64,000 nucleotides of DNA from Faucicola sp902506225 (GCA_902506225.1 LR733345.1:2480001-2544000); one strand, 5' to 3'. Counted from the first letter of the stretch, positions 17,703-27,728 are shown. Notes: generated by a model from the sequence alone, not told the origin. A program made the numbers and translations.

Positions 17703-17929
17703 TCATTTGTTATCTTTACTCTTGTCACACCAAAACATATTGTTGGCATTCGGCTGTGTGTTTTTACCTAAAATCATTGTGGTATAAGTGACCCTTGCAC
17801 CGCCACCTGTATGAACAATCCAACTTTGCGTGATTTTCAACTTATTATCGTAAAACAGATAATAACGCTCTTTTGGTTAGCATTGTCATGGGCGAAACTC
17901 GCGGACGATAAAGTATTAAACACCCTCAT
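17703..17929 (-). pseudogene. Frameshifted remnant of a small gene
   Basis: This lies in the 356-base gap between metH and the SIMPL gene. On the minus strand, 57 codons from 17876 down to a TGA at 17703 read as clean protein-like text (KERYYLFYDNKLKITQSWIV, then a GGGARVTY segment and an ending FWCDKSKDNK), but no start codon precedes them. A second frame, 17929 to 17876, supplies SSASFAHDNAN upstream. The two join by a single-base shift in the C run at 17875-17876. The gene is therefore broken or is a truncated 3' end. The family is not recognised. The remaining bases of the gap show nothing beyond the metH terminator. Confidence 0.5.
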
Positions 17930-17981
17930 GCCATAATTTTAGCAAAGCTATTCATAAAAACTGCCTTCATACACGCTATAA

Positions 17982-18764
17982 TTATTGCTCAATCGCATAA
18001 TCAATGGTGACAACGAGCCGCACCAATTTATCCACGCCATCTTTATCATACGTCCCGCCATAATCTGAGTCATCGCTGTCAGGATTATGCGCATCCAAAA
18101 TATTAAATGACCCTTGTGATGCTGAGCGCATCACCCCCACTTTGGCATGACCGGTTTTGGCAAATTCTTCGGCGCGTTTGTTGGCATCATCGGTGGCTTT
18201 GGCAATCAAATCATGCTTGATTTTCTCAAGGTCATTGAGCAGATATTGCGGTTTTTCAAACGTCACAGATTCATGGCTGATACGATAATTTTGCACTTGA
18301 GCGAGCATATTGGTGATTTTATTGAGTTCTTGACTGCTAATTGACAGCGTTTGGGTAGCTTTATAACCATTTTGGCGGGTGCGGGTTTGTCCCTGCTCAT
18401 CCACATAGTCTTCATTATACGGCTCAACGCTTATGGGCGTGATATTTTGACTAGATACGCTAAAGCCTTTACTTGCCACAAACTGCTGCAGCGCTTTAAA
18501 GTCATTTTTACCATTGGCGAGCGCACCTGCATAGTCCTGTCCCCAAGCGCTGACGCCCATTTGGATTTGGGCAAGATTGGCTTTGTAAGGGGCTTCTGCC
18601 AAGCCTTTGACAGTGATTGTACCGGACTGTTTTAGATTCTTAAACTGCGTGCCCAGTACAAATGCCGCGGCGATAAGACCAAGCGCCAAGATAATGCCAA
18701 AGATAATCAAGGGTAATGAGTTTTTACTCTCGGTTTGTAGTGGTGGCGTAGGTAAATTATTCAT
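17982..18764 (-). CDS. SIMPL (DUF541) domain membrane-anchored protein
   Basis: SIMPL proteins are periplasmic or surface-anchored and widely conserved; their biochemical role is poorly defined, and E. coli YggE is linked to oxidative stress. The 260-aa protein has one N-terminal membrane helix (LIIFGIILALGLIAAAFVLG, residues 20-39) and then the SIMPL fold. That fold starts at GTITVKGLAEAPYKAN and includes YKATQTLSI and AKTGHAKVGVMRSASQG. An Asp/Ser-rich loop near residue 230 precedes a final VRLVVTIDYAIEQ strand. It is probably exposed to the periplasm. No operon partner is evident: the next gene in the same direction starts over 2 kb away and the relic lies downstream. Confidence 0.85.
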   Translation of the reverse strand: MNNLPTPPLQTESKNSLPLIIFGIILALGLIAAAFVLGTQFKNLKQSGTITVKGLAEAPYKANLAQIQMGVSAWGQDYAGALANGKNDFKALQQFVASKGFSVSSQNITPISVEPYNEDYVDEQGQTRTRQNGYKATQTLSISSQELNKITNMLAQVQNYRISHESVTFEKPQYLLNDLEKIKHDLIAKATDDANKRAEEFAKTGHAKVGVMRSASQGSFNILDAHNPDSDDSDYGGTYDKDGVDKLVRLVVTIDYAIEQ

Positions 18765-18836
18765 ATCTCGTAGACCCTATATTTATTTACTATATTTATT
18801 TCAATTCTATAGAGTATAGCAAACAAATATTGAATA

Positions 18837-20906
18837 TTAATGGGATTTTTTTAGCGCGATGGTTTTTGCCAAATTGTCTAATTGCCGCATGGACTGTTTG
18901 TTATCCATGGGCTGCTGATAGCGGATTTGTCGATATAGCGCGGCAAGTGCTTGAAGGGCTGCCTTATCGGTGACTTTTGGCTCGAGTCGAGTAAGCCAAG
19001 CCAGTACCCCTTCACTATCCTGCCTTGCGAGCTTTTGGTCTTTTTTTGCCAAGCGATTGGATAACTGTACCATAATCCAATCATGTCTATCCCACACCCG
19101 GCGGCGGCGCCACCACAGCCACAATCCAAATAGCGCAAGGACGCTCACAAGGGTGACAAACATCACCATCACTTGCTGATAGACAGATTGGATATTGAGC
19201 CATTTGAACAGCGATGACTGCTGGCGGTCTTGGTCATAGCCGACCACATCGCGTTGCCAATAGTAGCTAGCTTGGTCAAACAAGCGGCGCGCTTGCTGCA
19301 GCATTTGAAACTGCTGATAGCTAATTTGCCCTGCCACACCCTCACCAAACATTTTTGCGCCAGCGTCTTGGGTGACAGTGTCCATACCCTGCTCGACCCG
19401 ATTGGGTGCGACAAAGCCCGTAGGATCTACACGCACCCAGCCGCGCCCTTGCACCCAAATCTCGCTCCATGCATGGGCATCCATTTGGCGCACTTCCCAA
19501 CTTTTGCCATCACGCCCTAACTGCCCACCTTGATACCCGGCTACCACACGAGCAGGTACACCTGCCGCTCGCATAAGGTAAGTAAAACTTGACGCATAAT
19601 GCTCACAAAACCCTGCACGGGTAGCAAATAAAAAATCATCGATGCGATTATTGCCCAAGGCAGGGGGTGATAAGGTGTAGCGAAACTGCTGGCTACGCAT
19701 CCACTGGGCGATGGCGTTGGTATAGGCAATCGGGTCGTCGCCTACTTGGTGATAGAGTCGCTCGGCAAATTGGCGACTTTGCGGATTACCGCCTGCTGGC
19801 AATGCTAAATTGACCTGACGTTGTTGGGTAGATAAGGCTAAATTGATAGGCGCATCATCTAACCAATGCACTTGATAAGTAAACCGCTGATTGACAGTAT
19901 CCCAATACCGTAGGGTAAAATCCGACGTCAGCCCAATGCCTTTTTGGTTGGTTATCGGATAGTCAAGCCCAAACAACCAATTTTGTCCCGTCTGCTCCAA
20001 AATCACCCGATAGTCAGGGATAACGGCTAAGGTAAAGCGTTTACTCAGCTTCAACGTCGGCAACAACCAATCAGCAATCGGCTGGTCGGGCGTCCAAAGC
20101 GAGGTGCGAGGATTGGCTCGCCAGGTGGTGCCATCAAAATCAGAAAATACCAAACCGCGCCAATATAAATTTTGTTGGCTTGGCTGCTGATTGCCAAATT
20201 CCACCCGAAACGCCAATTCAGTCGATTGACTGAGGTTGGCAAAATCGCCCGGTGACATACTGTCTGACATACCGGTCTTTGCTTGCGCGCCGCTCAAATG
20301 CACCGACCATAGCGGCGGCAATCGGGGAAAAAATAAAAACAGAATAATGGTCAAAGGAATGGCTTGACCGACCAATAAGCCAAGCGTGCGGTAGCGTCCC
20401 GTGCCATCATCATTTTGCGCAATCATGGCAAACAGCACGACCATCGTGCCAATCGCCACTTGTAGCGTTGTCATCAAATCTTGGTTAATTAAAAACAGTC
20501 CTGCCAATACAAACATTGATAAACTCAGCACCACATAGCCATCACGCCTGGTATGCAATTCAAGTAGCTTACTGACGGCACACAATAGCAAAAACGCGAT
20601 ACCGACATCCAATCCAAAGGCAGTACGATAGGTCAAATACAGCCCCACCAAACTTGCAATGAATCCTGTGTACTGTATCAACTGTAATGAGCGCGGACGA
20701 TACAAAGCATTGGGCAACCAACGTCGCAGGGGTTGCAATTGAAAGATGATAATAAAAAAGGCATACACCGATAGCCAAATGGGTAAATTTTTGACGTGAA
20801 AAGCCACAATCAACAGTTGAGACAGCAATATCCACTGATACGCCGAGATTTGGTTTAGGCGCGCAGATAAGGTTAAGCTAGGGCGATTTAGGTTAGGGTG
20901 ACTCAT
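18837..20906 (-). CDS. tgpA: TgpA-type transglutaminase-like membrane protein (DUF3488)
   Basis: This is an inner-membrane protein with a periplasmic transglutaminase-like domain; the P. aeruginosa homologue TgpA is important for viability. There are several membrane helices in residues 20-210, then a soluble region and the transglutaminase core. The triad is visible: C434 (RAGFCEHYASS), H478 (MDAHAWSEIW) and D494 (VDPTGF). One more helix near residue 580 is followed by a basic segment (WWRRRRV) and a DUF4129-like tail. The ATG at 20906 gives 689 aa and overlaps the DUF58 stop by four bases, so it is preferred over a start at 20933. It is the last gene of a MoxR-DUF58-TgpA operon. Confidence 0.9.
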   Translation of the reverse strand: MSHPNLNRPSLTLSARLNQISAYQWILLSQLLIVAFHVKNLPIWLSVYAFFIIIFQLQPLRRWLPNALYRPRSLQLIQYTGFIASLVGLYLTYRTAFGLDVGIAFLLLCAVSKLLELHTRRDGYVVLSLSMFVLAGLFLINQDLMTTLQVAIGTMVVLFAMIAQNDDGTGRYRTLGLLVGQAIPLTIILFLFFPRLPPLWSVHLSGAQAKTGMSDSMSPGDFANLSQSTELAFRVEFGNQQPSQQNLYWRGLVFSDFDGTTWRANPRTSLWTPDQPIADWLLPTLKLSKRFTLAVIPDYRVILEQTGQNWLFGLDYPITNQKGIGLTSDFTLRYWDTVNQRFTYQVHWLDDAPINLALSTQQRQVNLALPAGGNPQSRQFAERLYHQVGDDPIAYTNAIAQWMRSQQFRYTLSPPALGNNRIDDFLFATRAGFCEHYASSFTYLMRAAGVPARVVAGYQGGQLGRDGKSWEVRQMDAHAWSEIWVQGRGWVRVDPTGFVAPNRVEQGMDTVTQDAGAKMFGEGVAGQISYQQFQMLQQARRLFDQASYYWQRDVVGYDQDRQQSSLFKWLNIQSVYQQVMVMFVTLVSVLALFGLWLWWRRRRVWDRHDWIMVQLSNRLAKKDQKLARQDSEGVLAWLTRLEPKVTDKAALQALAALYRQIRYQQPMDNKQSMRQLDNLAKTIALKKSH

Positions 20907-21919
20907 GGCGTTTTTGCCAATCTTAGCAAACATTGCTGACGAAATGCTTGTCCTTCACCTATTGCGCCTTCACCATCAGGCAGGCGCAATTGAAAAGCGA
21001 TTTGGCTTTGGGTCAAACTATCCACCCCGTAGCGCAGTTGGCTGAGTTTTTCTTCATGCGTTACCGCAGGCATTTGATAGTAATCAAGCAATTGCTGCTG
21101 CCCCACACTCTCCACAAAACGTTTTGACATGAGTCCTTGCCCGCGCGCGACATGCGCCCACGAAATACGCGCCAATGATTCCCCTGGGACATAGTTATCC
21201 AACTGGTCAAAATCTTCCTGCCCTGCTTGGGTATGTAAGGCAGCAGTTTGCTCATCATCAGATGGCACAAACTGACTGGCTTTCATCTCATAGCGCAGTG
21301 GCGCAGGATACACCCACGCGTATCCTTCAAAAAACACATACGACCAAGCTTGCAAAATCCCTAAGGGATATAGGGTACTCACCGTGAGTCTGGGTAACAC
21401 AAATTTGCCGCGTTTGTCGGCTGCTAACCATAAGCTGACCTGTTGCGGCGCTTGTATTTGACTGACCATTACCCAATCATTTTGTGCGGACTGTGTATTG
21501 GGTTTGCGGTGTATCGGCTGTTTAAAGTCAAAGGCGTTGTTGGCAAAACTTAACCGAATTTGCCGATGCGGCTGACTTGACTCACTACTAATTTGCAGTC
21601 GCACTTGCACTTTGTCACCCACTTGTGTATCGCTGATATCCACCAATTTGATTTGTAACCCTGCCAAATGGGCAAAGGTATAATGGATAGTCACCACGAG
21701 TAGACTACCTAACAAAAAGCACAAACCCAACACCAAATTATTGGCATAATTAATCCCTGCGACAAAGGTAATGATGAGTAAAAAAGCGTACAGCAATCCT
21801 TCTTTACTCAAAAAAATATATACGTTGCGCAGGTTGAGGGTGATGTCGCGGCTGACCGGCGCTCGACGCTTAAACCATGTTTGCAAGTAGTTTTCAAGTC
21901 GCTGGCGAATGGCAAACAT
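20903..21919 (-). CDS. DUF58 domain protein of the MoxR cluster
   Basis: DUF58 proteins occur with MoxR AAA+ ATPases and may be substrates or partners in assembly of surface or metal-containing complexes. This 338-aa member has two adjacent membrane helices (residues about 38-88, EGLLYAFLLIITFVAG and NLVLGLCFLLGSLLVV). A beta-rich domain and then a DUF58-type segment follow, with DFDQLDNYVPGESLARISWA near residue 237. The segment lacks an obvious MIDAS DxSxS motif. It follows moxR by 81 bases and overlaps tgpA by ATGA. Confidence 0.85.
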   Translation of the reverse strand: MFAIRQRLENYLQTWFKRRAPVSRDITLNLRNVYIFLSKEGLLYAFLLIITFVAGINYANNLVLGLCFLLGSLLVVTIHYTFAHLAGLQIKLVDISDTQVGDKVQVRLQISSESSQPHRQIRLSFANNAFDFKQPIHRKPNTQSAQNDWVMVSQIQAPQQVSLWLAADKRGKFVLPRLTVSTLYPLGILQAWSYVFFEGYAWVYPAPLRYEMKASQFVPSDDEQTAALHTQAGQEDFDQLDNYVPGESLARISWAHVARGQGLMSKRFVESVGQQQLLDYYQMPAVTHEEKLSQLRYGVDSLTQSQIAFQLRLPDGEGAIGEGQAFRQQCLLRLAKTP

Positions 21920-22000
21920 GATAGGCGCGGGCTCTTAATTGGATAATAAAAATACAGCAATGAGAAAGTTTTTAACGCTAAAACACGTTTACATCATGGT

Positions 22001-22957
22001 TTACACCAGTACTGGCACTTGGCGTAACAATTGGGTCGCAATCGATTGCGGCTGCTCACCGCCCAAATGATTAAATGGGATAAAAGCTTGCCCCAAGCGA
22101 TGATCGACGACGGCAGCAAATACCGCTTGGATATCTTCTGGCGTCACTTCATGGTAGCCACCCAAATATGCAAAGGCTTGTGCCGCTTGCTTGAGCGCCA
22201 ACACACCACGGGTAGATAGGCCATGATAGTCTCGGCTTTCACGCGTTTTTGCTACCAATCGCTGCAAGTAGTCAATCACAACATCTGCGATATATACCTC
22301 TTTGGCTTGCGCTTGTGCCTGCTGCAATGACTGGGTATCTAACATCGGGGTAATTTGGCTCAGCATTTGACGTCTATCTTTACCCAGTAGCAACTCTCGC
22401 TCTGCATTAACCGAGGGATAACCCAGCGATAAACACATCAAAAACCGATCCAGCTGTGACTCAGGCAAAATAAACACACCCGATTGCTGCGTCGGGTTTT
22501 GGGTGGCAATCACAAAAAAAGGTTCAGGGAGTTTTCGCGTTACCCCATCTTGCGACACTTGCCGCTCTTCCATCGCCTCTAACAGGGCAGATTGGGTTTT
22601 TGGGCTTGAGCGATTAATTTCATCGGCAAGTAACAGCTGGCAAAATATCGGCCCTGGCTTAAATTCAAATGTGCCAGTATCGGTTTTATACAGCGAAATT
22701 CCTAAAATATCGGCAGGTAGCATATCGCTGGTAAATTGCACCCGATTAAACGATAACCCCAGATGGTTGGCAATTGCGTGCGCCAGCGTGGTTTTACCCA
22801 TTCCTGGTAAATCTTGAAGCAGTAAATGACCATTGGCCAACAAGCAAGCAACCGCCAGCTTCACCACCTCAGGTTTATCCAAAACGATCTCATTAATACT
22901 CACCAGCATGGCTTGCAATCGTTGTTGTAACGGCTGATTGTCTAAGTTACCCATCAC
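22001..22957 (-). CDS. MoxR family AAA+ ATPase
   Basis: MoxR ATPases act as chaperones that mature neighbouring gene products. The 318-aa protein has Walker A GMGKTT near residue 54, Walker B LLLADEINRSSPKTQ near residue 110, sensor 1 FFVIATQNPTQQSG and a C-terminal helical lid (YHGLSTRGVLALKQAAQAF). It heads the operon with DUF58 and tgpA. The first codon at 22957 is GTG. An ATG follows immediately at 22954, and an AAAGGA lies 11-14 bases upstream, so the two starts cannot be told apart and differ by one residue. Confidence 0.92.
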   Translation of the reverse strand: MMGNLDNQPLQQRLQAMLVSINEIVLDKPEVVKLAVACLLANGHLLLQDLPGMGKTTLAHAIANHLGLSFNRVQFTSDMLPADILGISLYKTDTGTFEFKPGPIFCQLLLADEINRSSPKTQSALLEAMEERQVSQDGVTRKLPEPFFVIATQNPTQQSGVFILPESQLDRFLMCLSLGYPSVNAERELLLGKDRRQMLSQITPMLDTQSLQQAQAQAKEVYIADVVIDYLQRLVAKTRESRDYHGLSTRGVLALKQAAQAFAYLGGYHEVTPEDIQAVFAAVVDHRLGQAFIPFNHLGGEQPQSIATQLLRQVPVLV

Positions 22958-23085
22958 AGTGTGGTCTATCCTTTAAAGGTTTAAATGTTGTTTATCAATC
23001 ATGTTAACTAAAAATATCGCTTAAAGGCATAGGCTGCCACTGCCCTAGCGAAATTGTTGTGGATAAGGCATAGCCACAAAGCAAT

Positions 23086-23526
23086 CTAACGAAGCGTCGA
23101 AATATAGGCAATAATATCTTGGCGGACTTTGGCATCAGCAATCGGGTCAGAACGCATACGCGTTCCTGGGATAGTTTGTTTTGGATGGGCGATATATTTA
23201 TCCAAATTTTCCGCTGTCCAGGTCATATTGCTGTTTTTTAGTGCGTCTGTATATTGATAATCGGTTAATAAGGCGGATTTTGCCCCATAAATACGCAGTA
23301 ATTGTGGGCCTTTCTCGTTATTTCCTGGCTGCAGCTTGTGGCATTTGAGACAAGCTTCTTCGTATTGCTTTTTACCGTTATCGGCATCCCCTTGGCTATA
23401 AACCGGCAAGGTAACCGCTGGGCGCTCGGCGGGTGGTTGATGTTGACAACCTGTCGCAATGACGATACAAAGACCCAATCCTAGCATAGGCAATCGGTTT
23501 GATTTATGAATGATTGTTTGGTGCAT
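23086..23526 (-). CDS. Lipoprotein class I cytochrome c
   Basis: This is a small electron carrier predicted to be tethered to the membrane on the periplasmic side. A lipobox (IATGC, C27) follows a short hydrophobic segment. The heme motif is C59-L-K-C62-H63, and a candidate axial Met lies in the IPGTRM loop near residue 122, as in short single-heme cytochromes. The length is 146 aa. The partner oxidoreductase is unknown. Its heme attachment would need the Ccm system, of which ccmABCDE are encoded at 53651-56786. It lies 42 bases downstream of the fimX-like gene but is probably unrelated in function. Confidence 0.85.
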   Translation of the reverse strand: MHQTIIHKSNRLPMLGLGLCIVIATGCQHQPPAERPAVTLPVYSQGDADNGKKQYEEACLKCHKLQPGNNEKGPQLLRIYGAKSALLTDYQYTDALKNSNMTWTAENLDKYIAHPKQTIPGTRMRSDPIADAKVRQDIIAYISTLR

Positions 23527-23568
23527 GTTGGCTAACTCGTTTTTACTTTATAAATTCGGCGCTTGGAT

Positions 23569-25758
23569 TTAGCTTGGTTCAGTCTCGATGTGCATGGTGT
23601 CACTCGCTTTTTGCAAATAGGCCCCTTGCAAATAACGTGCACCGACTGTCCATGCCGCTGACATGGCAGCAGGGTCTTCAATAAAAGGCATCAAACAACT
23701 AGAACCGCGCTCAGTGATTTCGCGCACCACCGTTGCCACGGTATTGACATTTTCATTGTTGCTCAAATCTTTGATATAGCTGCGATCGAGTCGTACCAGT
23801 TGCGGCTTGACAAATTCTAATACTTCCATCGCGTTGACTGCCGAGCCAAAATTATAAATACCTAGGTGACAACCTATTTGGTTAAGCGCATTACTTTGTT
23901 TGGCTGCCACTGCCAGATAATCCATTACCATGGTTTCATTAAACTGTAACGTCAACACCCCCGGCTCGCTGGTCTCTAACGCTTGCATCAATCGACTCAT
24001 AAAGCTTGGCAAGGTAGCATCTGCTAGTGATATCGGGCTTAAATGCACTAATAATCGGGCACTGGCATCGACCTCATGACGGTAACGTTTTAAATCTTTA
24101 CAGGCTTGAATTAACACCCAACGGTCGATTTTATCCATTAACTGATGCCTGATCGCCACTTCTAAGAATTTATCAGGTGCCATTAAGCTGCCATCGGCTA
24201 GCGGCAGGCGTAAAAACACCTCAAACATGTTACTGACATCGTTTTCAACGTCATAAATCGGCTGATATAATAATTTAAATTTGCTGTGTTCTAGCGCATC
24301 ACGTAGCGATTCGTACAGCGCACTGTCATCACTGCTGGCAAAACTACTTGGGTCATATAGATAGAATAAATCTTTATCGTCGTTGCTGTCTTTATTGGCT
24401 TTGGTTGCCATGTCGACGGCTTGGATGACACGGTTAATAAGACTATTGGTATCAGGTGCACTGGCGTTGACTAAGGTTGCACCAATGGCTACTGTGGTCT
24501 TAACCGTACGATGACCAATTTCAATAATGGTGCTATTAATATCGGCAACCAATTTTTGTCCCAATGCCGTCAAATCTTGTTGTCGCATATTAGGGATAAT
24601 TATCATAAACATGCTATCATTAAAACGGCTCAAATAGCCATTTTTCACCCGCTCTACCCCAATAATCTCAGTGAGATGTTGCTCAAGAATATTGGCAACG
24701 GCAACCACCACCCCATCAATCCCTTCAATCCCCACACTGGCATGAATTTTACCAATATTATCGATTCGTAACGCCATCAAACCCACAGATAGGTTTTTTT
24801 CAACAATCACGTCACGCAGTCGGTTAAACAGTCTTTCAAAACCATGACGATTAAATAGCCCTGTGATTGAGTCAATGCGTTCCATTGCCTCAAGTTTTTT
24901 GGCAAGCTCAGCGCTATTGGCTTGTTCGTTGGGCTGGATAATCACTTGTAGACACGGCTGACTATCATAGGTAGCAGCCGCTAACTGCAGCTTAGCCGCG
25001 AAGGTGGTATTATCTTTTCTCACACTTTCAAATTTAAATTCGACGTTTTTACGGTTGCCTTTTTCAAAGTCTTTTAAAAACGTTTTAAAATCTTGGATAT
25101 TGTTGCGCGCAATCAAGTCAACAACGGGTATCCCTATCAATTCATCGAGCGTTTTAAACCCAAACATTTCAAGATAGGGCTCATTGGCATAAATATGTAA
25201 ACCATCTTCAATATAAGCCACTGCACTCTTGGAGTTTTTGATAAGAATATTGGCACGCTGTTCGGCATCGCTCAATACCATTTTTAGGCGCTCAAGCTCG
25301 CGGACGAGTTTATGATGCTCGTGTTCACGGCAGATACGAATGGCCATGCGCAGTAACTTATTTTTGCGCAAAGCATCCGCTGCACCCCAATAGGTATATA
25401 AAGGTAATAACTTATGGGTTTTATCAGGGTCGCTAACAAGCTGGGTCTGGGCTTGCTCATTGGCAGTTAATGCGCCTGGGTAATCAGTCGCGTCATCAGG
25501 CAACAAAGCGATGACGGGGATGTGAGCATCGTGGGCTTTTAAAATCTCTTTGACGTCTTTAAACGATAAATCATACGCATTCCCCATCAAAATAATGTCC
25601 CAAGACTGGCGCAATAACTTTATCAGCTCGTCTTTGGCATCCAAAAATCCTAAATTAACCTGTTTATAATAATGTTTTTCTAGTAATCCAACCAAATGTT
25701 CGGCATACAGCTGGTTATCATCAATGATTAACAGGTTGAGTTGTTTTTGTTTTTGCAT
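23569..25758 (-). CDS. fimX: FimX-like c-di-GMP receptor (REC-PAS-GGDEF-EAL)
   Basis: FimX binds c-di-GMP and promotes type IV pilus assembly through PilZ and PilB, acting at the cell pole. The domain order is the same here. A receiver-like domain (residues 8-140) carries a degenerate acceptor, MGNAYD where an Asp is expected. A PAS domain lies at about 170-290. A GGDEF domain follows with FNDSMF at 379-384 in place of GGDEF. An EAL domain starts at E513 (FEVFLRL instead of EAL) and has YNFGS where active enzymes have DDFG. P. aeruginosa FimX has similarly altered motifs (GDSIF, EVL). The 729-aa protein is therefore probably a receptor and not an enzyme. No pil genes are nearby. The call is strong on architecture, less so on orthology. 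Confidence 0.8.
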   Translation of the reverse strand: MQKQKQLNLLIIDDNQLYAEHLVGLLEKHYYKQVNLGFLDAKDELIKLLRQSWDIILMGNAYDLSFKDVKEILKAHDAHIPVIALLPDDATDYPGALTANEQAQTQLVSDPDKTHKLLPLYTYWGAADALRKNKLLRMAIRICREHEHHKLVRELERLKMVLSDAEQRANILIKNSKSAVAYIEDGLHIYANEPYLEMFGFKTLDELIGIPVVDLIARNNIQDFKTFLKDFEKGNRKNVEFKFESVRKDNTTFAAKLQLAAATYDSQPCLQVIIQPNEQANSAELAKKLEAMERIDSITGLFNRHGFERLFNRLRDVIVEKNLSVGLMALRIDNIGKIHASVGIEGIDGVVVAVANILEQHLTEIIGVERVKNGYLSRFNDSMFMIIIPNMRQQDLTALGQKLVADINSTIIEIGHRTVKTTVAIGATLVNASAPDTNSLINRVIQAVDMATKANKDSNDDKDLFYLYDPSSFASSDDSALYESLRDALEHSKFKLLYQPIYDVENDVSNMFEVFLRLPLADGSLMAPDKFLEVAIRHQLMDKIDRWVLIQACKDLKRYRHEVDASARLLVHLSPISLADATLPSFMSRLMQALETSEPGVLTLQFNETMVMDYLAVAAKQSNALNQIGCHLGIYNFGSAVNAMEVLEFVKPQLVRLDRSYIKDLSNNENVNTVATVVREITERGSSCLMPFIEDPAAMSAAWTVGARYLQGAYLQKASDTMHIETEPS

Positions 25759-25961
25759 CGATTCACTATCCCATTAAACGCTTGGTTTATAGAGCCCTAA
25801 GCGAGCTATTATAAGCGAATTTTTTGATAAATTATTTATAATATTAGATTCAATTTCTTATTATATGATTAATCAATCAAAACGGCTATAAAGCGATGAA
25901 AATCTTTTATTTTTAATGGGTTAGATTTATTTTGACAACTTTTGTTGCCATTTTTTGGTGG

Positions 25962-27728
25962 TTAAAACTGAATTCTCACAAAAGCGTATTCCTCGATATC
26001 ATCAGTCATATTAAGTAGCTCAGTTAAACGCACGTTAATTTCTTTGTTATCAATACGTATCACCAGCTTGTCTGCCACTTGGTAGCCAAAGCGCGCCATC
26101 AGTAAACGGGGCTGGCTAGCAGCGTTGTTTGGGGCGGTTGGAATTATAAATGCCGCAACAAAATGTGGCTGACGGCTACCGGCATTTTGAAAGCGCACGC
26201 CACAGGGAATCGCATTTTGACAATGCACTTGCACTTGTGCCTCAATTTCCAAGTAGGTCTTGTTGGTTGGTTGCCCAGCGGGCGTATCGATAAAACCTTG
26301 ACGGTTATCTTTAATGTAGCCGAGCTGCCAAGTTTTTGCGCCATTAACCTTTCGCAGCGCAATTAAGCAATTGACTTGCAATTGCCTCAGCGGATGATAG
26401 CTATCGCCACGGCTGCTGCTTGGATATGGGTCAACGATTTGATTGGCGTAGCTAAACACATGGGACAGGCACATGGATTGGGGATTTTCTTTGTTCAGCT
26501 CGACAACAGTATATTTTTTAAGATACTCAGTATTTTGAGCTTTGGGTTTTAACCGCTCAGGCAGCTCATTGGCCTGAATGAGATTGCCCAAACTGGTTTT
26601 ATTGGCAAGCATGTAGTGGATATTATTAAAGCTAAGCACGACTTCACATTTTGAATGGCTATGATAATACTCTGCCGCTGGTTTTAACCCATCTTGCAGA
26701 TTATTCAATATCAATTTGGCCTGACGCGCGCTATTTTTTATCTCAGTATCGGTGCTGATTTGACCTTGGGTAATGGTTTGATGCAAGCGTTTAAATAACC
26801 GACTAAACATCACAAACAGACAGTTGCTAGTTGCTGCAAAGGGATTGATTGTATCCTCGACTTCTAGCAGTTTGGGCGGTTGGTTACCTTCTAAATCAAT
26901 ATACAGGTAAGTTTTTTCAACCAAATCTTTACTGATAATAAGCTCTTTTATCAACTGGGTACTTACTTTTTGAATGGCTAAAATATCGGCACGTCGACAA
27001 GCATACGGATTGGTGACCGCCACCGTCAAGCAGTGAAAATAGATATCCTTAATCGATAGCGGTGCGCCCTGTTTACTATATTCATTGGCAGAATGCAGTT
27101 TGACTGGCAGGGTGATAGATTGCCAGTCATTGGTGACCGCAAATCGATAGCAGGCATTCAGATATTGCCAAATCACCTGTGTATCTTTACGATAGCCGAT
27201 GTGTTTTTCAAACAGCGATTGGCGCAGTAATAGCATGATACTATATAGGCAGCGCTGAATGACTTGGGTGGGGGTAAGGGATTGAGATTTACGGCGAAAT
27301 AAGCCAGTGATGCCTTTTTTATCAGCCACTTCAGGGCGAGCCGCCGCACGTTGCCAAATGACATGGTAGAACATGATGCTTAGATAATGCACCGATAATA
27401 CGGTATCTAAGCCTTGCTGTTTTTCTTCATCCAAAATCCCTGGCTGGGTTTGGTAATTCACCCGTAATTTGCCGATTAATACGCTGACGGCTTTATTAAC
27501 CTCCTCAAACAAGGCAAAGCGTTTGACATCGTCAATATCGGCAAACATCAACTGGTTTATCACGAATTTATATTCGTCATACATCTCACACGCCGACATA
27601 CGATTAAAGTGCATCTGCCAATCGGTTGTATCCTGAAATGAACTCTGGGTCACTTTAAGTTCAATAGGACTGGTCGGTGTATCGTTTATATGCTGTAAGA
27701 AATCGTCTAGTATGAGATCCGTAACCAT
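25962..27728 (-). CDS. Conserved protein of unknown function upstream of fimX (588 aa)
   Basis: I do not recognise the family firmly. The protein is soluble, with no signal peptide or membrane helix and a helix-rich N-terminal 350 residues. The C-terminal 200 residues look beta-rich (KTYLEIEAQVQVHCQNAIPCGVR.., LVIRIDNKEINVRL), and an RGDSYHPLRQLQVNC segment lies at the junction. It is transcribed in the same direction as the fimX-like gene, 203 bases upstream of it. P. aeruginosa fimX also has a large conserved neighbour upstream (PA4958), so a shared role in c-di-GMP or pilus control is possible but unproven. No clear PilZ motif was seen. The ATG at 27728 has a GGATGCAAAAAA leader and is preferred over the ATG at 27794, which has no ribosome site. 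Confidence 0.6.
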   Translation of the reverse strand: MVTDLILDDFLQHINDTPTSPIELKVTQSSFQDTTDWQMHFNRMSACEMYDEYKFVINQLMFADIDDVKRFALFEEVNKAVSVLIGKLRVNYQTQPGILDEEKQQGLDTVLSVHYLSIMFYHVIWQRAAARPEVADKKGITGLFRRKSQSLTPTQVIQRCLYSIMLLLRQSLFEKHIGYRKDTQVIWQYLNACYRFAVTNDWQSITLPVKLHSANEYSKQGAPLSIKDIYFHCLTVAVTNPYACRRADILAIQKVSTQLIKELIISKDLVEKTYLYIDLEGNQPPKLLEVEDTINPFAATSNCLFVMFSRLFKRLHQTITQGQISTDTEIKNSARQAKLILNNLQDGLKPAAEYYHSHSKCEVVLSFNNIHYMLANKTSLGNLIQANELPERLKPKAQNTEYLKKYTVVELNKENPQSMCLSHVFSYANQIVDPYPSSSRGDSYHPLRQLQVNCLIALRKVNGAKTWQLGYIKDNRQGFIDTPAGQPTNKTYLEIEAQVQVHCQNAIPCGVRFQNAGSRQPHFVAAFIIPTAPNNAASQPRLLMARFGYQVADKLVIRIDNKEINVRLTELLNMTDDIEEYAFVRIQF

